Shown here: piece after piece, positions 58,198 through 64,000 of the stretch
Layout: the number at the start of each line of letters is the position of its first letter
How positions within the stretch are numbered: position 1 is the stretch's first letter
Assembly: GCA_028140795.1 (NCBI GenBank)
Contig: JAOIOW010000001.1
Location: forward strand, 274,466 to 338,465
Length of the DNA: 64,000 nucleotides
Direction of reading: 5' to 3'
Origin: Fidelibacterota bacterium
GTDB lineage: Bacteria > Fidelibacterota > Marinisomatia > Marinisomatales > Marinisomataceae
Position numbers and translations under genes: made by a program
Notes under the pieces: generated by a model
Database searches by the model: none
What the model saw: the letters and a program-made list of their open reading frames with translations, nothing else
Told to the model about the DNA's origin: nothing

Positions 58198-59019
58198 ATG
58201 AACAAAGTAAAGCTAGATAACATTATTTTTGGAGATAGCGCTATACCTTTCATTGGAGGTCCATGTGTTATTGAAAGCAGAGATCATTGTTTCGGCATTG
58301 CTGAAAAAATAACTGAAATTACATCTAAGCTAAATATCCCATTTGTTTTTAAGAGCTCTTTTGATAAGGCTAACAGGACATCCATTTCATCATTTAGAGG
58401 AGATGGTTTAGATGTTGGATTAAAGATTTTAGAAGAAATAAAAAACAACTTTAACATTCCGGTCACTACAGATATTCATCTACCTGAACATGCCAATGCA
58501 GTTAGTGATGTTGTAGATATTATTCAAATTCCAGCATTTCTTTGTAGGCAAACTGATTTATTAGTTGCAGCAGCGCAAACTGGCAAAGTAGTGAACGTTA
58601 AAAAAGGACAATTTTTATCTCCTTACAAAGTAGAAAATATCATTAATAAATTAGAAGAAAGTGGTAATAAAAATATCTTAATAACAGAGAGAGGTAATAC
58701 TTTTGGTTTTGATAGTTTAGTTACAGACTTAAAATCGATTCCTATAATGCAGTCATTTGGTTATCCTGTTATTTTTGATGCCACACATAGTGCACAAATA
58801 CCTGGAAATCATGAATCAAAAACAGGTGGAAATAGACAATTTATTCCTTCCCAAACATTTGCTGCTGTTTCATCAGGTGCAAATGGAATATTTATGGAAG
58901 TGCATGATGATGTAGATAATGCATTGAGCGATGCTAGCACACAATGGCCTATTGATAAACTAGAAAAAATATTAACATCTATTATTGCTTTTAGGGAAAC
59001 ATATTTAAATCATGGATAA
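58198..59019 (+). CDS. kdsA: 3-deoxy-8-phosphooctulonate synthase
   Basis: 273 residues. IGGPCVIESRDHC (19-31), FKSSFDKANRTSI and VTDIHLPEHA are KDO-8-phosphate synthase motifs; DATHSAQIPGNH carries further active-site residues. It condenses PEP with arabinose-5-phosphate. The Asn after the FDKA motif (FDKANRTS) suggests the metal-independent class. It overlaps kdsC by 8 bp. Confidence 0.96.
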   Translation: MNKVKLDNIIFGDSAIPFIGGPCVIESRDHCFGIAEKITEITSKLNIPFVFKSSFDKANRTSISSFRGDGLDVGLKILEEIKNNFNIPVTTDIHLPEHANAVSDVVDIIQIPAFLCRQTDLLVAAAQTGKVVNVKKGQFLSPYKVENIINKLEESGNKNILITERGNTFGFDSLVTDLKSIPIMQSFGYPVIFDATHSAQIPGNHESKTGGNRQFIPSQTFAAVSSGANGIFMEVHDDVDNALSDASTQWPIDKLEKILTSIIAFRETYLNHG

Positions 59020-59554
59020 AAAATTTCGAGATCAACTTTCTAAAATAAAATTATTGATTTGTGATATTGATGGTGTACTCACAGATGGATCATTTATTAA
59101 AAGTACATCCGGAGATGAGTTGAGATCTTTTAATGCGCTTGATGGTGTTGGTTTTGTAACGCTTAGATTATTGAATCTTAATATTAAAACTGCATGGATT
59201 ACTGGAAGAGAATCTCTTACAACTACTCAAAGAGCAGAAGAGCTTCAAATTGATGACGTATATAATGGAGTAATTCGTAAAATTGATGCATACGATGAAT
59301 TAAAAAAGAAATATGGGGTGTTAGATAATGAAGTTTGTTTCATTGGAGATGACATTATAGACATACCTATTTTAGAAAAAGTTGGATTTGCTGTTACAGT
59401 ACCAAATGCTCCAAAGTATATATCTAATTATTCGCACTATACCACTTTGCTTGAAGGGGGGAAAGGCGCAGTAAGAGAGGTAATTGACCTGCTTATTGAA
59501 TCTAGAGGTGATTTTACTGAACAATTAGATAAATTACTTAGTGAGCTAAGATGA
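59012..59554 (+). CDS. kdsC: 3-deoxy-manno-octulosonate-8-phosphatase
   Basis: 180 residues, HAD superfamily type C0. LICDIDGVLTDGSF (15-28) has the nucleophile and general-acid Asp, TAWITGRES motif II, and CFIGDDIIDIPIL motif IV. Removes phosphate from Kdo-8-phosphate. It overlaps both kdsA and lptC, as in many LPS loci. Confidence 0.94.
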   Translation: MDKKFRDQLSKIKLLICDIDGVLTDGSFIKSTSGDELRSFNALDGVGFVTLRLLNLNIKTAWITGRESLTTTQRAEELQIDDVYNGVIRKIDAYDELKKKYGVLDNEVCFIGDDIIDIPILEKVGFAVTVPNAPKYISNYSHYTTLLEGGKGAVREVIDLLIESRGDFTEQLDKLLSELR

Positions 59555-60081
59555 CACTAGATTTAAACAAAAAATTAACAATTTATTTAATGCTTTTTTT
59601 TGTTTCATGTTCAAAAGATGAAGTTACCAATAATGTTGAAAAAGATGTACATGATCAATTATCAACAAATGTAGAAATTACATTAACAAAAAAAGGTAAT
59701 ATTACTGCAAAAATCAAATCGGAAATCTTAAAAAAGAATAATCAATCATTACAATTAGAGCTATATGATAACGTTAATGTTGATTTATTTGATGAAGATT
59801 TTCAGCATAAATCTTTAATTAAATCACAATCTGCGATAGTAAATGAAAAAGAAAATAGAATTAAAGCTTATGGAAGTGTTATTGTCATTTCTGATGATGG
59901 AAAAATACTTATGACAGACTCTTTAACATGGGATAATAATTCTGATAAAATTTATACTGATGCAAATCTTAAATTTGTTACTTCAGATACTGATACACTT
60001 TATGGAACTGGATTTAAATCTAATATAGACCTTACTGATTGGAATATTTTGCAACCAAGAGGAAGAATTAATAATGACTAA
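59551..60081 (+). CDS. lptC: LPS export protein LptC-like lipoprotein
   Basis: 176 residues. KLTIYLMLFFVSCSKDE is a lipoprotein signal with lipobox VSC, then a beta-jellyroll repeat pattern (IKSQSAIVNEKENRIKAYG, SDDGKILMTDSLTWDN) typical of LptC in FCB bacteria. It takes LPS from the inner-membrane LptBFG complex to LptA. E. coli LptC is anchored by a helix instead of lipid. No separate lptA gene lies between it and lptB. Confidence 0.85.
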   Translation: MTLDLNKKLTIYLMLFFVSCSKDEVTNNVEKDVHDQLSTNVEITLTKKGNITAKIKSEILKKNNQSLQLELYDNVNVDLFDEDFQHKSLIKSQSAIVNEKENRIKAYGSVIVISDDGKILMTDSLTWDNNSDKIYTDANLKFVTSDTDTLYGTGFKSNIDLTDWNILQPRGRINND

Positions 60082-60805
60082 AGTATTAAGAGCAGAAAAT
60101 CTTGTTAAAAAATATGGAGATTTTTATGCCGTTAATGACATTGATTTAAATTTAAATAAAGGTGAAGTTGTAGGTCTTTTAGGACCGAACGGGGCAGGAA
60201 AGACCACAACATTTTATATGATTACTGGTATGATAAGGCCTTCTTCAGGTAAAATAATTTTTGGAGATGAAGATATAACAAAGTCTCCAATGTACAAAAG
60301 AGCTAGAATGGGGATTGGATATTTAGCTCAAGAACCATCAATTTTTGGGAAATTAAGTGTTGAAGATAATTTGAAAATTGTGCTTGAAACAATTATTCCC
60401 AACAAAGAAGAACAAAATCAACTAATTGATAAACTTCTAAATGAATTTAATATTTCTCATATAAGAAATAATATTGGAGCTGGATTATCGGGTGGAGAAA
60501 GACGAAGAGTTGAAATATGTCGCACTTTAGCTTTAAAACCTGACTTTGTATTGCTAGATGAACCATTTGCAGGTGTTGATCCAATTGCGGTTGAAGATAT
60601 TCAGAAGATGATTATTTCTCTAAAACAGCAAAATATTGGAGTACTAATTACTGATCATAATGTTAGAGAGACACTTTCAATTACAGATAGGTCATACCTT
60701 CTTTACGGAGGAAAGATATTAAAATCAGGAGATGCCCAAACCTTAGCAAATGATGAGGAAGTAAGAAGAATATACTTGGGTAAAAATTTTAAATTGGATC
60801 AATGA
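60074..60805 (+). CDS. lptB: LPS export ABC transporter ATPase
   Basis: 243 residues. GPNGAGKTTTFYMITGM (Walker A), LSGGERRRVEICRTLAL (signature), FVLLDEPFAGVDPIAVEDI (Walker B) and ITDHNVRETL (switch His) match LptB rather than the branched-chain amino acid ATPases. It overlaps lptC and rpoN, giving kdsC-lptC-lptB-rpoN, the same order as in proteobacteria apart from lptA. Confidence 0.96.
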   Translation: MTKVLRAENLVKKYGDFYAVNDIDLNLNKGEVVGLLGPNGAGKTTTFYMITGMIRPSSGKIIFGDEDITKSPMYKRARMGIGYLAQEPSIFGKLSVEDNLKIVLETIIPNKEEQNQLIDKLLNEFNISHIRNNIGAGLSGGERRRVEICRTLALKPDFVLLDEPFAGVDPIAVEDIQKMIISLKQQNIGVLITDHNVRETLSITDRSYLLYGGKILKSGDAQTLANDEEVRRIYLGKNFKLDQ

Positions 60806-62091
60806 ACAAACTTTCTACTAAGCTTAGACAAAAACAATCTATAGTTCCTCAGCAAATTATAAAATCTAGACTATTAGAGTTATCTATTGATGAGCTTGAA
60901 AAAGATTTGGAAAATGAAATACAAGTAAACCCTGTAATTGAAGAAAAAAGCATTGAAGAATCAAGATCAAATAATCAGGTAGATTCATTTCAAGATCAAA
61001 GTAGCTATGAATTATTCTTAGCAAATATTCCTGAAAGTAAGGACATCACAGATGATTTAATAACTCAAATTGATACATCAAATCTTGATGAGATATCAAA
61101 ATTAATTGGAAAAGAAATAGTATTTAATTTAGATAAGAATGGATTTTTAGATATTGAGTTAGAGTTAATAGCAGATAATCATAATGTTGATGTTGAAGAA
61201 ATAGAACAAATCAGAAAAGAAGTAATGGAGCTTAATCCTGTGGGTGTAGGAAGCAAAGATTTGAAAGAGTACTTAACTTTTCAAATTGGAGATTCTAATT
61301 CACTATCAAACAAAATAGTTGAAAATCATTTTGATGATTTTCTAAATCAGGATAAAGATAAAATAAAACAAAATATAAATTGTTCGGACAAAGAAATTGA
61401 TGAAGCTTTTTCATTCATTTCAGATCAAAATTTTTCTCCCATTCTTGATAATGATTTAGGCATCGAAAATGTTTTACCGGACGCAATAGTAAAGGAAAAA
61501 GAAGATAAGTGGTTGATTCTTATAAATGATAGACTATTAAATAAGTATCAAATTTCGCAAGATTATCTTGATGCAGCAATGAATTCAAATTCTTCAAAAG
61601 AAGAAAAAACTTTCTTGAAAAACCATATTAGTGATGCACAGAATATCTTAGACACATTGAATTATAGATCTAATACACTAAAGGATGTAATTGAGCAGAT
61701 TTTATTAGTGCAGGGAAATTTTTTAAGCAATAAAAGTGAATTTTTAAATCCGTTAAAATTAGAAGATATTGCAAATAAAATTGATAAAGATATTTCAAGT
61801 ATTAGTAGAGTGGTTAAAAATAAATATATTGATACACCAATTGGACTAATTAGTTTAAAAAGTTTATTTTCAAACGCATTAACTAAAAAATCTGGTAAAA
61901 CCGCATCTACAAATGAGCTTAAAAAAGTGATGCTTGAAATAATAGATGCCGAGGATAAGAAATCTCCATTATCTGATTCAGATATTGTAGAGAAATTAAA
62001 TGAAAAAGATTTTCTAATAGCAAGAAGAACGGTTGCTAAATATAGAAAGCTATTAGATATCAAAAATGTAAATCAAAGGATAGAAAAATGA
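60802..62091 (+). CDS. rpoN: RNA polymerase sigma-54 factor
   Basis: 429 residues. The N-terminal activator-interaction region is Gln/Leu-rich (RQKQSIVPQQIIKSRLLELS), followed by core-binding and DNA-binding regions, and the RpoN box appears near the C-terminus as ARRTVAKYRKLLDI. It directs transcription from -24/-12 promoters with enhancer-binding proteins. No sigma-54 activator gene is in the window. Slightly shorter than the E. coli protein (477). Confidence 0.93.
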   Translation: MNKLSTKLRQKQSIVPQQIIKSRLLELSIDELEKDLENEIQVNPVIEEKSIEESRSNNQVDSFQDQSSYELFLANIPESKDITDDLITQIDTSNLDEISKLIGKEIVFNLDKNGFLDIELELIADNHNVDVEEIEQIRKEVMELNPVGVGSKDLKEYLTFQIGDSNSLSNKIVENHFDDFLNQDKDKIKQNINCSDKEIDEAFSFISDQNFSPILDNDLGIENVLPDAIVKEKEDKWLILINDRLLNKYQISQDYLDAAMNSNSSKEEKTFLKNHISDAQNILDTLNYRSNTLKDVIEQILLVQGNFLSNKSEFLNPLKLEDIANKIDKDISSISRVVKNKYIDTPIGLISLKSLFSNALTKKSGKTASTNELKKVMLEIIDAEDKKSPLSDSDIVEKLNEKDFLIARRTVAKYRKLLDIKNVNQRIEK

Positions 62092-63011
62092 GCGTAAAAC
62101 ATTGTATAAAAGTAGACGACTTTAGTAAAAATGAGATCTTAGATTTATTTGAATTGGCTGCTGAATTAAAGTCTAAATATAGAAATAAAGAAAGTTATCA
62201 ACCCTTCAAAGACCACTCTATGGCTATGATATTTGCAAAACCTTCTGCGCGAACCAGAGTTTCATTTGAAACAGGTTTTGCTTGGATGGGAGGGCATGCA
62301 ATTTATTTAGCTCCCCAAGATATTGGCTTAGGAACTCGTGAGAGTGCAGGTGATTTAGCTCAACTTTTCAGTAGATATAATGATATGATTATGGCAAGAG
62401 TATATAGTCATAATGATATGTTGGAATTTGAAAAACATGCTACTGTTCCAGTTGTGAATGGTCTAACTGATTATAATCATCCATGTCAAATTCTTACTGA
62501 TATGTTTACAATTTGGGAGCAAAAAAAAGATAATTTAAGTGATTTAAAGATTGTATATGTTGGCGATGGAAATAATATTGTTAACTCATGGATTAGATTA
62601 GCTTCAGTATTACCATTTGAATTCACTTGCGTCTGTCCTGAAGGGTATGAACCTGATGCAGAAACAATTTCATATGCCAATTCTAAAAATATCTCTTCAA
62701 TAAATATTCTTCATGACCCAATTCAGGGAGTAAAAGATGCTGATGTTATCTATACAGATGTTTGGGCATCAATGGGTCAAAAAGAAGAAGTGAATGAAAG
62801 GGTAAAAATATTTTCTCCTTTGCAGGTAAATAATAATTTGATTCAGCATGCAAAAAATGATTATATGTTTATGCATTGTTTGCCAGCTGAAAGAGGCAGA
62901 GAAGTTACCGATCAAGTAATTGATTCTCAAAATTCCATAGTATTTGAGCAAGCTGAGAATAGACTACATACCCAAAATGCTATTATGTTAACTCTAGCAA
63001 ATAAAGTTTAG
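62088..63011 (+). CDS. argF: Ornithine carbamoyltransferase
   Basis: 307 residues. FAKPSARTRVSFETGF binds carbamoyl phosphate, DYNHPCQILTDM and MHCLPAERGREVTDQV complete the active site, and DVWASMGQKEE is the SMG loop for ornithine. It forms citrulline in arginine synthesis. The HCLP motif favours ornithine over N-acetylornithine or succinylornithine. The ATGA overlap links it to rpoN; the stop abuts that of the convergent phosphoesterase. Confidence 0.92.
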   Translation: MSVKHCIKVDDFSKNEILDLFELAAELKSKYRNKESYQPFKDHSMAMIFAKPSARTRVSFETGFAWMGGHAIYLAPQDIGLGTRESAGDLAQLFSRYNDMIMARVYSHNDMLEFEKHATVPVVNGLTDYNHPCQILTDMFTIWEQKKDNLSDLKIVYVGDGNNIVNSWIRLASVLPFEFTCVCPEGYEPDAETISYANSKNISSINILHDPIQGVKDADVIYTDVWASMGQKEEVNERVKIFSPLQVNNNLIQHAKNDYMFMHCLPAERGREVTDQVIDSQNSIVFEQAENRLHTQNAIMLTLANKV

Positions 63012-63022
63012 TTATAAACTTT
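63003..63022. terminator. Possible bidirectional terminator across two stop codons
   Basis: AAAGTTTA-GTTA-TAAACTTT is a perfect 8-bp hairpin with 4-nt loop; T-rich runs follow on both strands (CTTTTTAT on +, TTTATTTG on -). The argF stop (63009-63011) and the convergent gene's stop (63012-63014) lie inside it. Only one G-C pair per stem makes it thermodynamically weak. Confidence 0.45.
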
Positions 63023-63743
63023 TTATACTAATTGAATTACCATCATATTTGGCATAATTAAATTGTTGGTCACAACAATCATCAAGTATAATTAATTGTT
63101 TTTGATTTTCATTAAAATTAAATGAATGATGATAGTGACCCATGATTACAATGTCACAACTTTTATTCCACTTTGATCTAGCATATTCAATCAACTCTGA
63201 ATGAATTCTATCTAACTTTTTATCATCAATTTTGTGTGAATCTTTTCTTTCATATGAAATCTTTTCTGCAACTTTTAACGCAATACTTTTTGGTAATAAT
63301 GAGTATAAAAAACGAAAAATTTTACTTCTTAAAATAATCTTTAATAATCTATATCCTTTATCCCAAGATAGGATACCGTCTCCATGGGTGACATAAATTC
63401 TTTTATTACCTGCAAATAAAATTTGATCATTTAAAAAAGATTTTGTTGTTAGTGATTTAAATTCTTTTCCTATCCAAAAATCATGATTCCCTGCTATAAA
63501 ATATATTTCAATTCCTTTTCCTTTTATTTTTTCTAGTAATAAAAAAATCTTTTCAAAATAATTTGGATTATTTTTTTTGTATTCAAAGTAATAATCAAAA
63601 AAATCTCCCATAATAAAGATACTTCCTTTAGACTTTTCAATTACATGAATAAACTCTTCCATTTTCTTGATTTTACGTTCATTAGATAATGAAGGAGTTG
63701 GAGAAAAGTGATTATCTCCAAAAAAATAGATTGGCAATTGCAT
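63012..63743 (-). CDS. LpxH-like UDP-2,3-diacylglucosamine pyrophosphatase/metallophosphoesterase
   Basis: 243 residues. The calcineurin-like metal site is complete: FFGDNHFS, MGDFFDYYFEY, AGNHDFWIG, VTHGDGIL and MGHYHHSF. The order and the FDYYFEY segment match the LpxH group of FCB bacteria, which hydrolyse UDP-diacylglucosamine to lipid X in lipid A synthesis. Fits the Kdo and LPS-export genes on the other strand. A general phosphoesterase role cannot be excluded. Confidence 0.83.
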   Translation of the reverse strand: MQLPIYFFGDNHFSPTPSLSNERKIKKMEEFIHVIEKSKGSIFIMGDFFDYYFEYKKNNPNYFEKIFLLLEKIKGKGIEIYFIAGNHDFWIGKEFKSLTTKSFLNDQILFAGNKRIYVTHGDGILSWDKGYRLLKIILRSKIFRFLYSLLPKSIALKVAEKISYERKDSHKIDDKKLDRIHSELIEYARSKWNKSCDIVIMGHYHHSFNFNENQKQLIILDDCCDQQFNYAKYDGNSISIKSL

Positions 63744-63798
63744 TAAAAAACTTAATCTTTTATAAAAATTGCATCAATGAATTAATAATTTAAAATTT

Positions 63799-63827
63799 TT
63801 GTCTTAAATTATACTATCTTTGATAAT
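63799..63827 (+). promoter_or_regulatory. Candidate promoter for the gene at the right edge
   Basis: TTGTCT (63799-63804), 17-nt spacer, GATAAT (63822-63827), within the 146-bp divergent gap. The same -10 hexamer GATAAT precedes the efflux operon. A TATCTTTG sequence at 63815-63822 also matches the Bacteroidetes -7 consensus TAnnTTTG, but no -33 element is at the right distance. Confidence 0.45.
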
Positions 63828-63889
63828 AAAAATATTTTGAATAAATAAATTATTTGAAACTTTATCAATTTTTTAACTTATAAAATCAT

Positions 63890-64000
63890 ATGCGCATTAT
63901 ACTTACTATATTATTATTAACTAATCTTTTATATCCACAAAGTTTTGGGCAAAATAAGGTTCAATATGAATCCTTTGATTGGGAGTACATTGTAAGTCCA
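63890..64000 (+). CDS. Secreted protein, N-terminal 37 residues only
   Basis: ATG at 63890, open to the window edge. MRIILTILLLTNLLYPQSFG is a signal peptide, followed by QNKVQYESFDWEYIVSP. An N-terminus of the form NKVQYxxFDWxYI is, as I recall, typical of FCB proteins with TolB-like PD40 propeller repeats and a peptidase-like domain. The function cannot be judged from this fragment. Confidence 0.55.
   Translation, partial: MRIILTILLLTNLLYPQSFGQNKVQYESFDWEYIVSP

Overview
The window is a very AT-rich, densely packed bacterial chromosome segment with 65 complete or near-complete protein genes, two genes cut by the window edges, one tRNA and one RNase P RNA. The gene content points to a Gram-negative (diderm) member of the FCB superphylum, most likely a marine Marinimicrobia (SAR406)-like lineage. 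Lines of evidence: Kdo and LPS-export genes; many secreted proteins whose signal peptides end in FSQ or FAQ; a DUF4835/PorD-like protein; a YbeY with a Bacteroidetes-type change in its metal motif; few Shine-Dalgarno sequences; and almost no intergenic DNA. The lineage call is inference. No insertion sequence, prophage, CRISPR array or plasmid gene was seen.

Layout. (A) 1-12.4 kb: surface-polysaccharide locus. It holds a truncated 2OG-Fe(II) oxygenase, a GT2 glycosyltransferase, then a leftward block: Wzx-like flippase, rmlD-rmlC-rmlA-rmlB (dTDP-L-rhamnose), a second GT2, a Wzy-like polymerase, a short UDP-sugar dehydrogenase, a Wzb-like phosphatase, Wza-like export lipoprotein and a Wzc-like tyrosine autokinase. 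This is a Wzy-dependent capsule or O-antigen system. The 160-bp region before wzc carries nested inverted repeats. (B) 12.6-16.9 kb: a tRNA(CAU) leads directly into a six-gene operon: class IV aminotransferase, sulfotransferase-like P-loop protein, tiny membrane protein, M1-type metallopeptidase lipoprotein, shortened APS-kinase-like enzyme and a 113-residue HxGH nucleotidyltransferase. Its pathway is not obvious and it is the best candidate here for an undescribed system. (C) 16.9-23.6 kb: heptose and sugar genes (HldA-like kinase, gpmA, GalE-like epimerase, PglC/WbaP-type phosphoglycosyl transferase, gmhA), then the methyl cycle (ahcY, metK) with a minimal SET-domain protein. (D) 23.7-30 kb: zinc-ribbon coiled-coil protein, rnpB, fabH, PgpH-like HD phosphohydrolase, ybeY, mazG and a TagD-like nucleotidyltransferase. 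(E) 30-49.7 kb: housekeeping genes (EnvC-like factor, holB, metG, tatD, rsmA, rpsU, phosphohexomutase, valS, recG, cca) mixed with DUF4139, DUF1844, DUF2723, GT2 and DUF4835 genes. (F) 49.8-55.5 kb: TolC, membrane-fusion protein, MacB-type ATPase and two permeases, preceded by two perfect palindromes. (G) 55.6-63.7 kb: gatC, kdsB, pyrG, kdsA, kdsC, lptC, lptB, rpoN, argF and, on the opposite strand, an LpxH-like phosphoesterase. The window ends in the first 37 codons of a secreted protein.

The genes fit together as an envelope-centred segment: polysaccharide synthesis and export, Kdo and heptose precursors, LPS transport, peptidoglycan-hydrolase control and drug or lipid efflux, interleaved with translation and replication genes. 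All six tail-to-tail gene pairs overlap or abut, two divergent start pairs are only about 30 bp apart, and two stable RNAs run into protein genes with gaps of 3 and 11 nt. Promoters, leaders and terminators must therefore be unusually compact.
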